DNA of 17,204 bases from Anaerofilum sp. (GCA_020024115.1 JAHHUF010000032.1:1-17204), one strand, 5' to 3'; shown: positions 7,688 to 15,846, counted from the first letter of the stretch. Translations and numbers: made by a program. Notes: generated from the sequence alone by a model not told the origin.

Positions 7688-10600
7688 ATGTATTTAAAAA
7701 AAAGAATGCAGCAAGGCATTAGTATGGCGCTGATTACTGCGGTCAGCTTGGGTAATGCTTCTGCTGTATACGCAAATACCGAAACAGAACCAACTTCGGA
7801 CACAACACAAGAAATTAACGCACAAGCCAATTTTACCGATGAGGGCGTGACTTTGGATTCTCTTTTGAACACCCAAACAGCGGACAGCCCTGCGCCTGTT
7901 GCAGACAACACAATCCAACTGATTCGTGGAAACTCCATCGAAATTCCCACCCCTGCACATTTTGAGGGTGAAGTGAGTTGGAGTACAAAGTTTTTGAAAA
8001 ACGATGGTACATTTTTGCGCAATGTAGGCTATAAATCAATCAAGCGTGAGCTGAAAGAGGGCGAAGCCGATGGCAACCGCAAAGCCGGTGACGCAAATGC
8101 AAATCATCTGCTGGATGTGACACAATCCGCCGCAGGCGCATTGCTGACAGCCAAAAACAAAGGCAATATTGTTGTTGTGGCACAGGACAGCAAAGGGCAA
8201 ACCCAGCAATGGAATGTGGAAATTTTGTACCAAGACCCTGCAAAACTGCCTGCCGTTACCGCTGCCGATTTTGCAAAAATCCGCCAAACATGGGTGGAAA
8301 GCCTGATTGGTAAAAATGTAGCCGCCCAGCAAGGCGGCGCAGAAATTTTGGAAACCGTCAACCAAGAGGCAGAAACTGCATGGAACAGCTACGACTATAA
8401 AGGACAGGACAAATGTGCAGGGATTCCATGGAAAGAAGACGAGGACGCAAAAGGCAACAAAAAAATCCCTTATGTTGACGATGCTGTCGAGTTCCGCCCC
8501 GCCTACAAAAAAGTGCTGGCAATGAGCAAGGCCTATGCAATGGAAGGCAGCAGGCTGTACCACAACAAAGAGATGCTGAAAGACATCATCAACATTTTGG
8601 ATTATCTCTCCACAGAATGCTATGTGCCAAAGAGCCAGACAGACAACTGGTGGACATGGGAAATCGGTATTCCTAAGGATTTGATTCCTGCTTTGATGCT
8701 GATTCACGACGATTTGAGCGCAGAGCAGATTGAAAAATTCACCGCTGGTTTGTACTTCTTCCAGCCTGACCCCTTCCACGAGGGCATTATCAACACCGCC
8801 AGCACCCACGGACAGGGCTATCGTGTGGCACAGGGTGCAAACATCATTGACTGCTCTACAACTGCGGTTGGCTTGGGTGCATTGAGAGAAAACAACGAGC
8901 TGGTTTATCTGGGAATGTTGGCTTCTTCTCAAACTTTCACCATTCACACTGTACAAAACAGTGCAGAAATTGCTCAAAAGGGATACGAAAGTGGATTCTA
9001 TCCAGATGGCTCTTATCTCGACCATGGCAAAGTTCCCTATCTGGGAGCATACGGCATTGAGTTCATGAAAGGTGCTGTCCGAATTCCCTCTCTGCTGTCA
9101 GGCACTGCTTGGGTATACCCCCCAGAGGTGCAAAAGAATCTTGAAAGCTATGTTGTGGAAGGCTTTGGAAACGGTATCTATCGTGGAATGATGCTGGATT
9201 CTTTGAAAGGCCGCTCCGTGTCCCGTCCTGCCTCCAGCAACCGTGCAGCGGGTCGTGATGCAATGGCAATCACCCTCCAAATGGTGGACTCTTTCAGCCC
9301 GGAAGCAAAAAGCACAACCCTTTCTTTCCTCAAATACTGGCTGCAACAAGACCCCGGCTTTGCAGACAGCCTGACCGGTGCAGAAAATATTGCTACCAAG
9401 CAAAAAGCACAGCAAATTCTCAGCGATGATTCCATCAAGGCTTATGTTGCCCCCATGCACAAGTCCTACGCTCTGATGGACCGTGCAATTCATCGTACAG
9501 ACGACTATTTGTTTGCGGTATCCATGTATTCCGAGCGTATCCAAAACAGCGAAATCATGAACCACGAGAACCGTTTTGGCTGGCATCAGAATAATGGCAT
9601 GACCTACATTTACGACAAAGATGACCAATACACCGAAAACTATTGGAACACCGTCAACCCTCTGCGTTTGGCAGGTACCACCGTTGTGCCTGTGAATATG
9701 GGCAACGGCAAACCCGACAGCTCCGGCTTTGCACAGGGCGGTGACTTCTGCTCTGACCAAAGCTGGGTGGGCGGCAGTGTAATTGGCAACCACGGCATCA
9801 GCGGCATGGCTTTCTCAGGTGTGTCTGGTGCAATCCCCGGTGACGGTTCGGTGGAATATGCACCAAACCTCAACGGCAAAAAATCATGGTTTATGTTTGA
9901 TAACGAGATTGTTTGTCTGGGTGCAGGGATTACCAATCAGGGCATGAATCTGCCCGTGGAAACCACCATCGAAAACAAAAAGCTGAACCCAGAAGGCAGC
10001 AATTCTTTTGTTGTGAACGGAAAAGAAACCAAACTGCCTGTCCAAGAGGCAAACATTAAAGATTTGGTAAACCGCACCGTTGATGTATCCGGCACAAAGC
10101 TGGAAAATGTAAAATGGGCGCATTTGGCAGGCACTCAGGCAGTGGGTACAGGCTACTATTTCCCAGAGAACAACACCTCTGTGCAGGTGCGTCACGGCAA
10201 AACCACCGGCAATTGGAAAGATGTTGGCACCTTTGAGGGCGAAAGCACTCAAAACTATCTCGAAATGTGGTTCGACCACGGTGTCAACCCAACAAATGCG
10301 GCATATAGCTATGTATTGCTGCCTGAGAAAACACAGGAGCAAACCCAACAGTATGCACAAAATCCCAATGTGGAAATTTTGCAGAATACCCCAAGCATTC
10401 AAGCTGTTTTGCACAATGGTCTGCACATGGAAGGCATCAACTTCTGGGACGCAAACGGCGGAAAAGTGGACAAGGTGGAAAGCAACAAAGCTGCATCTGT
10501 CATGCTGCAAGTGACCCCCGAAAACACCTTGAAACTGGCTGTTTCTGACCCAACTATGAAAAACAATGGCAGCATTGAAATTACATTGCATGAGCAGGTT

Positions 10601-11311
10601 GGCGATGCCGTGAAACTGGACAGTAATGTGACCGTTTCCAAAAACAGCGATGGTGCAACTGTTTTGACCTTTAATATGGCAAATACAAACGGTGCATCCT
10701 GTATGGCAGAGCTGAAACTTCCTGTTGTTGCGGACAAAACCCAATTGAAAACCACCCTTGACAAAGCACAGGCTTTGAAAGCTGAAGACTACACTGCCGA
10801 AAGCTGGAAGGCTGTCCAGACTGCACTGGAAAAAGCCGTTGAGGTTTTGGACAAAAAGGATGCCCCTCAGGACGAAATAACCAAAGCAGCCCAAAAATTG
10901 CAAACCGCAATGGATGCTCTGGTTCTGAAAGCCGATGCAGCAGCAGCCCAATCTGTGCAGACTGCCATCGACAAAATCGGCACTGTAACATTGGAAAGCA
11001 AGTCTGCAATCCAGAATGTACGCAAAGCATACAATGCTTTGACCGATGCACAGAAAAAGCTGGTGACAAACTACGATAAACTGGTTCAGGCAGAGGTAGA
11101 ACTGAACAAGCTGGAGCAAGCACAAAAGCCCACTCCAACTCCAGAGTCAAAACCCAACACAACCCCTGCCCCTGCTGCTCCTGCCACTCCTCCCACCACC
11201 AACAGCCCCATTGTGCAAACAGGCGACTCCAGCCCTCTTGCATTGTTGGGTATGGCGGTTGCATCTGCCGCAGCGATGGTGACTGCACTGTGGAAACGCA
11301 GAGAGCAATAA
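7688..11311 (+). CDS. Cell-wall anchored polysaccharide lyase family 8 (hyaluronate/chondroitin lyase type) with FIVAR domain
   Basis: 1207 residues. PL8 enzymes cleave uronic-acid-containing polysaccharides (hyaluronan, chondroitin, sometimes xanthan) by beta-elimination outside the cell. Seen: signal peptide 1-29 (cleavage near VYA); the alpha/alpha-toroid domain with NWWTWEIG at 320-327; probable catalytic N385, H446 (DGSYLDHG) and Y455 (YLGAYG); and R509/R513 in KGRSVSR. The H-Y (9) and H-R (63, 67) spacings equal those of H399, Y408, R462 and R466 of the pneumococcal enzyme. The antiparallel beta domains follow (about 650-1010), with NHENRFGWHQNNGM near 620. The C-terminus has a FIVAR domain (about 1022-1080), a helical domain (about 1085-1145, IDKIGTVTL...AYNALTDAQKKLV), a Pro/Thr-rich wall-spanning stretch and a sorting tail IVQTGD (1175-1180) plus membrane helix and KRREQ. 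The start is fixed by GGGAGG at 7675-7680. Hyaluronan versus chondroitin preference is not decidable. Confidence 0.95.
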   Translation: MYLKKRMQQGISMALITAVSLGNASAVYANTETEPTSDTTQEINAQANFTDEGVTLDSLLNTQTADSPAPVADNTIQLIRGNSIEIPTPAHFEGEVSWSTKFLKNDGTFLRNVGYKSIKRELKEGEADGNRKAGDANANHLLDVTQSAAGALLTAKNKGNIVVVAQDSKGQTQQWNVEILYQDPAKLPAVTAADFAKIRQTWVESLIGKNVAAQQGGAEILETVNQEAETAWNSYDYKGQDKCAGIPWKEDEDAKGNKKIPYVDDAVEFRPAYKKVLAMSKAYAMEGSRLYHNKEMLKDIINILDYLSTECYVPKSQTDNWWTWEIGIPKDLIPALMLIHDDLSAEQIEKFTAGLYFFQPDPFHEGIINTASTHGQGYRVAQGANIIDCSTTAVGLGALRENNELVYLGMLASSQTFTIHTVQNSAEIAQKGYESGFYPDGSYLDHGKVPYLGAYGIEFMKGAVRIPSLLSGTAWVYPPEVQKNLESYVVEGFGNGIYRGMMLDSLKGRSVSRPASSNRAAGRDAMAITLQMVDSFSPEAKSTTLSFLKYWLQQDPGFADSLTGAENIATKQKAQQILSDDSIKAYVAPMHKSYALMDRAIHRTDDYLFAVSMYSERIQNSEIMNHENRFGWHQNNGMTYIYDKDDQYTENYWNTVNPLRLAGTTVVPVNMGNGKPDSSGFAQGGDFCSDQSWVGGSVIGNHGISGMAFSGVSGAIPGDGSVEYAPNLNGKKSWFMFDNEIVCLGAGITNQGMNLPVETTIENKKLNPEGSNSFVVNGKETKLPVQEANIKDLVNRTVDVSGTKLENVKWAHLAGTQAVGTGYYFPENNTSVQVRHGKTTGNWKDVGTFEGESTQNYLEMWFDHGVNPTNAAYSYVLLPEKTQEQTQQYAQNPNVEILQNTPSIQAVLHNGLHMEGINFWDANGGKVDKVESNKAASVMLQVTPENTLKLAVSDPTMKNNGSIEITLHEQVGDAVKLDSNVTVSKNSDGATVLTFNMANTNGASCMAELKLPVVADKTQLKTTLDKAQALKAEDYTAESWKAVQTALEKAVEVLDKKDAPQDEITKAAQKLQTAMDALVLKADAAAAQSVQTAIDKIGTVTLESKSAIQNVRKAYNALTDAQKKLVTNYDKLVQAEVELNKLEQAQKPTPTPESKPNTTPAPAAPATPPTTNSPIVQTGDSSPLALLGMAVASAAAMVTALWKRREQ

Positions 11312-11379
11312 ACAGTCAAACTGCCCAAAATAGGGCAGACAAAAAACCGTAACCCAATCATAAACGGGCAATCCACGGC

Positions 11380-11441
11380 ATAAAATAAAAATTTCCGAGG
11401 TTGGTTCTCCCTTGAACTTTCCTCGGAATTTTTTATTTTAT
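11380..11441. terminator. Strong bidirectional terminator after the PL8 gene
   Basis: A 21-base arm at 11380-11400 pairs with 11421-11441 with one mismatch: an A-rich outer part, core TTCCGAGG / CCTCGGAA and a 20-base loop. The T-rich 3' side makes it a Rho-independent terminator for the lyase gene 68 bases upstream. A smaller hairpin, CTGCCC / GGGCAG, precedes it at about 11321-11338. Confidence 0.88.
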
Positions 11442-11555
11442 AAATGACAGATTCACATTTTCAAAAATCTTGCTGTCAGACAAAAGTATAACAAACTGTA
11501 CAGAAGTGTTCAACGCCCTGCCCACCCATCTTCACAGTTTTCTTCCGTACAATGA

Positions 11556-11635
11556 TTGATGTTGCAATCGTGATATGGTATAATACTGCTATTTTTTGCA
11601 AAAACAGCGAAATACGATATAAACGGGCATCGTAT
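11556..11635 (+). promoter_or_regulatory. Intact promoter and leader hairpin ahead of the methyltransferase remnant
   Basis: TTGATG (11556-11561), a 17-base spacer ending in TGG (an extended -10) and a perfect TATAAT (11579-11584). Downstream, ATACGAT and ATCGTAT (11612-11618, 11629-11635) form a 7-bp inverted repeat. Homology to the methyltransferase begins at 11640, only five bases after this repeat, with no start codon or ribosome binding site in between. Confidence 0.65.
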
Positions 11636-11639
11636 ATAA

Positions 11640-12404
11640 CTGGATGACCGTGCAAATCTCTTTATGCAATACAAACGAATCCTTGAGATTATCAAGCCCC
11701 GTGCCTTTGTGTTTGAAAATGGAGTGGGAATCCTCAGCATGGACAAAGGACGCCTGTTTAAAAAGGTGAAAACCGAATCTTCGGATTTGGGCTATACACT
11801 CAAGCACCATGTTTTGGATGCCGTTGATTTTGGCGTTCCACAGCATAGAGAGCGTGTAATTTGGGTTGGTATCCAAGGGGTTAAGCATTTTATCTATCCA
11901 AAACCTACCCACGGAGATGGCTTGCAGCCCTATGTAACACTAAAAGACGCAATCGGTGACCTTCCCGCCCTGCAAAGTGGGCAGACAAAAAGTTTCTACC
12001 AAACACCTGCCAACAATGATTTTCTCAGGTTTGTGAGAAAAAATGTATCCGATACTCTAACCGAGCATCGTGCCCCTAAAAACGGTGATGACCTCATCAG
12101 AATTATGAACACTTTGAAAGACGGACAGTCTAAAAATGACCTTCCGGAAGAAATTCGCCCCAAAAGTGGATACGGAAACACCTACGCAAAACTCTGGTGG
12201 GAAAAGCCTTCGACTACAATCACAAGGAATTTTGCCTGTCCATCCTCCTCAAGATGTATTCACCCCAGAGACTCTTGTGCACTGTCTATTCGGGAGGGCG
12301 CACGCCTTCAAAGTTTTCCGGATGATTATAAATTCTATGGTGCAGATGGAACAAAACGCAAGGCAGTTGATTGGAGTTTCAATTTTATCTGTGATATAAT
12401 TTGA
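11640..12404 (+). pseudogene. C5 cytosine-specific DNA methyltransferase, truncated at both ends
   Basis: The frame carries the second half of a Dcm-type methyltransferase. Homology already starts before the first ATG (11664): codons from 11640 read LDDRANLFMQYKRILEIIKP, which belongs just upstream of motif VI. Then come motif VI as FENG (usually ENV), motif VIII QHRERV, a target-recognition-like region and motif IX SIREGARLQSFPDDY. Missing are the N-terminal SAM-binding motif I (FAGIGG), the catalytic Pro-Cys motif IV, and at the other end motif X (GNAVPP), replaced by VDWSFNFICDII and a stop. Without the catalytic cysteine it cannot methylate DNA. ATG 11664 has no ribosome binding site. No restriction enzyme gene is adjacent. 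Intact relatives are typically well above 300 residues. A relic of a restriction-modification or orphan methylase gene is the best reading. Confidence 0.85.
12371..12400 (+). promoter_or_regulatory. Promoter of the pseudouridine synthase gene within the methylase remnant end
   Basis: TTGGAG (12371-12376), an 18-base spacer ending in TGA and a perfect TATAAT (12395-12400). It lies exactly in the part of the methylase frame that lacks family similarity, so those last residues are probably just read-through of this promoter. A hairpin CCCCCTGC / GCAGAGGG with one mismatch (12409-12430) follows in the leader. Confidence 0.55.
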
Positions 12405-12489
12405 ATCACCCCCTGCAATATAGCAGAGGGATACCGGGAAATATCAATGCCTCTCTTTTATCATACAACTAGAAGGAGTCAAAAAGTTC

Positions 12490-13131
12490 GTGGATATTTT
12501 ATATAAAGATAAAAATTATATCGTGTGCATCAAGCCGTCGGGAGTGCCGTCACAGCAGGCACCCAATTGTAAAACAACCATGCTCACTTTGCTTGAGCAA
12601 GAACTCAATCAATCGGTGTATCCTGTGCATCGTCTGGACAAACCCGTTGCAGGGCTTATGGTGTACGCCTGCACAAAGCAAGCAGCCGACGCTCTGTCAC
12701 AAGCCATGCAGCAGGGAAGATTCCACAAGGAATACTATGCAGTGCTGAAAGGCGTTCCCAAAGAGTCGGCTGCCCGTTTGGAGGACTTGCTCTATCACGA
12801 CCAAAAACGCAACAAAACCTATGTTGTCAAGAAAAAACGAAAGGGCGTCCGTACCGCAATTTTGGAATACCAAACCATCGCACAAAATGAAGAATCTGCC
12901 CTTGTGCGTGTCCGCCTGCTCACCGGCAGAACCCACCAAATCAGGGCACAGTTTGCATCCAGAGGGCTGCCCCTTGTGGGGGATGGTACTTACGGAGGAG
13001 GCAGTGGGCAAATTGGGCTTTGGTCGGGGAAACTGACATTTCCCGACCCCGAAACTGGAACCGAAAAAGAATTTACCCTTGCTCCTCCCTGTTCTGCCCC
13101 CTTTGACCGATTCGCCCCTGTGAAAGATTAA
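12490..13131 (+). CDS. RluA-family RNA pseudouridine synthase
   Basis: 213 residues. The enzyme isomerises specific uridines of rRNA or tRNA to pseudouridine in the cytoplasm. Seen: an N-terminal ILYKDKNYIVCIKPSGVPS strand/loop typical of the family; catalytic motif HRLDKPVAGL with D50 as the nucleophile; a KEYYAVLKG strand (about 79-87); and the conserved GRTHQIRAQFASRG...LVGDGTYGG block (about 145-170). There is no S4 RNA-binding domain, so it is the short RluA/TruC-like form. The more usual HRLDxxTSGL is here KPVAGL, a modest variation. The start is GTG, with AAGGAG at 12472-12477; the 12-base spacing is rather long, and I see no better in-frame start. The target uridine cannot be assigned. 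Followed by tandem terminators, so probably transcribed alone. Confidence 0.93.
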   Translation: MDILYKDKNYIVCIKPSGVPSQQAPNCKTTMLTLLEQELNQSVYPVHRLDKPVAGLMVYACTKQAADALSQAMQQGRFHKEYYAVLKGVPKESAARLEDLLYHDQKRNKTYVVKKKRKGVRTAILEYQTIAQNEESALVRVRLLTGRTHQIRAQFASRGLPLVGDGTYGGGSGQIGLWSGKLTFPDPETGTEKEFTLAPPCSAPFDRFAPVKD

Positions 13132-13171
13132 ACTGAATTTGCATCGCTGAAAATGCCATAGAAACAGCAAA

Positions 13172-13206
13172 GCCTTTGGATGGTTTTATCATCTAAGGGC
13201 TTTTTC
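13172..13206 (+). terminator. Intrinsic terminator of the pseudouridine synthase gene
   Basis: An 11-bp stem, GCCTTTGGATG with CATCTAAGGGC (two G-U pairs), a 7-base loop and a T tract at 13201-13205, about 40 bases after the stop codon. Confidence 0.88.
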
Positions 13207-13211
13207 CTTGT

Positions 13212-13240
13212 CCGTTTTTTCTTCTTTGAGAACGGTTTTT
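13212..13240 (+). terminator. Second, weaker terminator hairpin
   Basis: CCGTTTTT (13212-13219) pairs with GAGAACGG (13228-13235) using two or more G-U pairs, followed by five T. It backs up the first terminator before the convergent regulator gene. Confidence 0.5.
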
Positions 13241-13256
13241 ATCTTTGCTCTATTTT

Positions 13257-13298
13257 TATTGCAGAAAAAACGAAAATTCGGATTTTTCAGATAGCCTC
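13257..13298 (-). repeat. Partial copy of the 6851-6995 element at the end of the merR-type gene
   Basis: On the minus strand it begins GAGGCTATCTGAAAA and continues through an AATTTTC core to TTTTCTGCAATAAA, matching the right end of the 145-bp element (minus strand 6995-6953) at most positions. Only one end is present. The GAGGCTATCTGA segment is also the last three codons and stop of the regulator gene. Confidence 0.7.
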
Positions 13299-14105
13299 TA
13301 CATAAAACATAATTTTTGTGATAAATTCTTCCTCGAACCGTGATGTTATATAATCATTGATACAAAATTCATAAGAATCCGAAACAATCTTCAGATTGTG
13401 ATTTTTGCAATACTGAATCAGCTTAATATAGGAATTGGCGATTTCATAATAATTGCCGAAGTGGTAAAGTGCAGCAGTCAGCCCTTTGGGAAGGCACATA
13501 ATATTTTGGATTGACGGCACCTGTTCTGTTGTCAAAAATGCTCTGCTTGCCTCTATGTAGCGTTCTTCCCGAATTTTTTTCAGCGGCACCGACACTCCGC
13601 ATTGAAAGAAAATCGGGAGATTGTTGGTGAGTGCCTGTGCATAGCATTTTTTTGTGGCGATGCTGATTTCCTGCATGGTAAAGGGCTGGGATACATCATG
13701 ATAGAGCAAAAAAATTTCATTGGTCATGTCCACAATGGGTTCCGAATATTTTTTAGTGTATGCTTGCTGCACCTGCTCACAGCGATGCTTCAGTCTGCTT
13801 TGAATTAGGGAAAGTTCTTGAATTTTCGCTCCAATCACCTCAAGCTGCTGCTGAAACGAAATAATACTGTTTTCTGTGGTGTAATTCTGCATTTGAGCTT
13901 TGATTTCGTTCAGAGAAAAACCGATTTTTTTCATAATGAGGATTGTGTCAAGGTAATCCAATTGTTCTGCACTGTAATAACGATACCCGTTTTGGGGGTC
14001 GGTATAGCTGGGCTGAAACAAGCCGATTTTATCATAATATAAAAGTGTTTGTTTGGATATGTTCTGATATTTAGCCAGTTCTCCGGCTGAAAACATATTC
14101 TGCAT
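13287..14105 (-). CDS. MerR-family transcriptional regulator with effector-binding domain
   Basis: 272 residues. N-terminal winged helix-turn-helix of the MerR type (about 4-72: FSAGELAKYQNISKQTLLYYDKIGL, NGYRYYSAEQLDYLDTI, then KKIGFSLNEIKAQM), a coiled-coil dimerisation helix (about 80-118) and a C-terminal domain (about 122-272) resembling the GyrI-like/BmrR-type ligand-binding fold that senses hydrophobic drugs. Divergently transcribed from the MATE pump gene with 96 bases between starts. The operator lies in that gap, so it most likely activates the pump on ligand binding and represses its own overlapping promoter. AGAGGTG stands about 11 bases before the start. The last three residues (EAI) and stop lie within a copy of a dispersed repeat, so the original C-terminus may have been altered. 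The ligand is unknown. Confidence 0.92.
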   Translation of the reverse strand: MQNMFSAGELAKYQNISKQTLLYYDKIGLFQPSYTDPQNGYRYYSAEQLDYLDTILIMKKIGFSLNEIKAQMQNYTTENSIISFQQQLEVIGAKIQELSLIQSRLKHRCEQVQQAYTKKYSEPIVDMTNEIFLLYHDVSQPFTMQEISIATKKCYAQALTNNLPIFFQCGVSVPLKKIREERYIEASRAFLTTEQVPSIQNIMCLPKGLTAALYHFGNYYEIANSYIKLIQYCKNHNLKIVSDSYEFCINDYITSRFEEEFITKIMFYVEAI

Positions 14106-14121
14106 TGTTCAATTTCACCTC

Positions 14122-14153
14122 TTGACTATATAGTTGCTATATACTTTATTATA
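14122..14153. promoter_or_regulatory. MerR-type operator and overlapping divergent promoters
   Basis: For the pump gene: TTGACT (14122-14127), a 19-base spacer and TATTAT (14147-14152). The overlong spacer is the hallmark of MerR-activated promoters. Within it lies the dyad ACTATATAG-TTG-CTATATACT (nine-base arms, one mismatch). On the opposite strand TATAAT (14153-14148) with TTGTTT 16 bases upstream would serve the regulator gene, so the two -10 boxes overlap. Confidence 0.85.
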
Positions 14154-14201
14154 CTATTTACAAGCATAAAAACAAACTATCTATTTTTTGAGGAGACTGC
14201 T

Positions 14202-15545
14202 ATGAATGCTTTTGTAAAGCCTATGTCTTATAGGCAATTTCTAAAATATCTGGTTCCGTCCATTTTGACTATGGTTTTCCTTTCTTTCTACACCACCATA
14301 GACGGGTTTTTTGTTTCCCGATATGCAGGGTCGGACGCTCTTGCAGGCATCAATATTGTAATTCCTATCACCTGCATCATCTTTGGTACAGCGGTGATGC
14401 TGGCAACCGGAGCCGGAGCAATCATCGGCGAATACATGGGCAGAAATGAGCAGAAAAAAGCAAACGAGCTTTTCAGCACTGTTTCGGTTGTTCTGTTGAT
14501 TTTTTCCGTTGTTTTTGCTGTTGTGGGCATTGTGTTTCTGCGCCCCATCGCCGTTTTGCTGGGAACCAGTGAACGCTTGATGCCCCATGTCCTTCCATAC
14601 GCATTTGTGGTTTTTGCTGGCACTGCACCGATGGTGTTCAAGTTGTTTTTTGAATATCTGGTGCGAACCGACGGTAAACCCCAGATGGGGCTTCAAATGT
14701 CGATTGTCGGCTTGGTTTTGAATGTTGTTTTTGACTATTTCTTTGTCGGAGTTTTGGGATTTGGTACCTTTGGTGCGGCTTTGGGAACGATTTTGTCCAT
14801 TAGTGCCAGTGCAATCATTGGGCTGGTCTATTTTTTAAAGCACAGCACACTCAAATTCTGCAAACCCAAATTCAATGCCCGCCTTATTTGGAAATCCTGT
14901 ACAAACGGCAGCAGCGAGATGCTGACCGAGCTTTCTACCGGTATCACCACCTTGTTGTTTAACATCATCATTATGCAAAATTTCGGTGAGGACGGAGTGG
15001 CTGCGGTTACTATCATCATGTATATCTACTACTTCTTTATTGCTTTTTATATGGGGATTGCAGTTGCAACTGCACCTGTTGTCAGCTATAACTTGGGGGC
15101 AGGCAATCGGGCAAAAATTCGGGAAACGGTCAAATACAGCTTTATTACAATTGGTTTCACCGCTATTTTGATTATGGTCATCTTATTTTTTGGTGGTGAT
15201 TTTATCATTGGTTTGTTCACCGACAATGCCCATGTATTTGAGCTGACAAGCATAGCTTTGATGTACTTTAGCCCTGTGTTTCTGTTTATTGGAGTGAATG
15301 TTTTTCTGTCCGGCTATTTCACAGCCGTCGGGGATGGACTTACCTCGGCAATCATTTCTTCCCTTCGTTCCTTCTTTTTTGTTATCCTTTTCATTTTTAC
15401 TCTGCCCCAAATTGTGGGTGTGAACGGTGTTTGGATTACAATGCCTTTGGCAGAAATTTCAACAATTTTGTTTTCTCTGTTGCTTTATCAGAAAAAGGGA
15501 AGAAAATATCTGTCAAATTCACAGGCATCTGCCAGCATTTCCTAA
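14202..15545 (+). CDS. MATE-family multidrug efflux transporter
   Basis: 447 residues, strongly hydrophobic, with about twelve predicted membrane helices in two similar halves, the length and layout of the MATE family (Na+ or H+ coupled export of cationic drugs and dyes from the cytoplasm). Family-like features: the N-terminal helix with FLKYLVPSILTMVFLSFYT then TIDGFFVSRYAG; the first-loop region VMLATGAGAIIGEYMGRN; mid-protein GFGTFGAALGT; and in the second half GIAVATAPVVSYNLGAGN, the counterpart of the first-half loop. Resembles the MepA-like Gram-positive branch, although the subgroup is uncertain. AGGAG at 14191-14195, six bases before the ATG, fixes the start. The MerR-type promoter upstream implies induction by a ligand of the divergent regulator. 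The natural substrate may be a host or microbial toxic compound rather than a clinical drug. Confidence 0.93.
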   Translation: MNAFVKPMSYRQFLKYLVPSILTMVFLSFYTTIDGFFVSRYAGSDALAGINIVIPITCIIFGTAVMLATGAGAIIGEYMGRNEQKKANELFSTVSVVLLIFSVVFAVVGIVFLRPIAVLLGTSERLMPHVLPYAFVVFAGTAPMVFKLFFEYLVRTDGKPQMGLQMSIVGLVLNVVFDYFFVGVLGFGTFGAALGTILSISASAIIGLVYFLKHSTLKFCKPKFNARLIWKSCTNGSSEMLTELSTGITTLLFNIIIMQNFGEDGVAAVTIIMYIYYFFIAFYMGIAVATAPVVSYNLGAGNRAKIRETVKYSFITIGFTAILIMVILFFGGDFIIGLFTDNAHVFELTSIALMYFSPVFLFIGVNVFLSGYFTAVGDGLTSAIISSLRSFFFVILFIFTLPQIVGVNGVWITMPLAEISTILFSLLLYQKKGRKYLSNSQASASIS

Positions 15546-15697
15546 GACGACAGCTACCATTTATTTTATGGCATATCTGAAAACTAAGAAATTGACAAGA
15601 ATTTTTTGGTGTTTTGGGTAGCTGCTAATTCAATCACAACACAGTGCTTTTTGGCTGCAATTTGGCTTTGCAGAATATTTGATATTGACTGTTTTTG

Positions 15698-15726
15698 AAA
15701 AGTGTACTTGTATCAAGTACACTTTT
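15698..15726. terminator. Perfect hairpin terminator between the MATE and sstT genes
   Basis: A 13-bp perfect stem, AAAAGTGTACTTG with CAAGTACACTTTT, a 3-base loop and T tract. It is 152 bases after the MATE stop. The rest of the 15546-15846 gap shows no gene; an 8-base inverted repeat CAGCTACC / GGTAGCTG (15551, 15617) and a small hairpin CTGCA/TGCAG near 15656-15675 are the only other structures seen. Confidence 0.85.
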
Positions 15727-15846
15727 TCTTTGTGCTTTTTGTACATTACAGAGGCTTTTGCGGATGCAGGATTTTACTTTATCTCCAAAAATGTTTTTAG
15801 GATGTATCGTCATTTTCACGAAATAAAATTATTTTTTAAAAACTAC

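Noticed and set aside
8036..11125. Long minus-strand frames (329 and 413 codons) opposite the PL8 gene
   Set aside because: Antisense shadows of a well-supported lyase gene. No start signals and no recognisable domains; rich in Cys and Phe.
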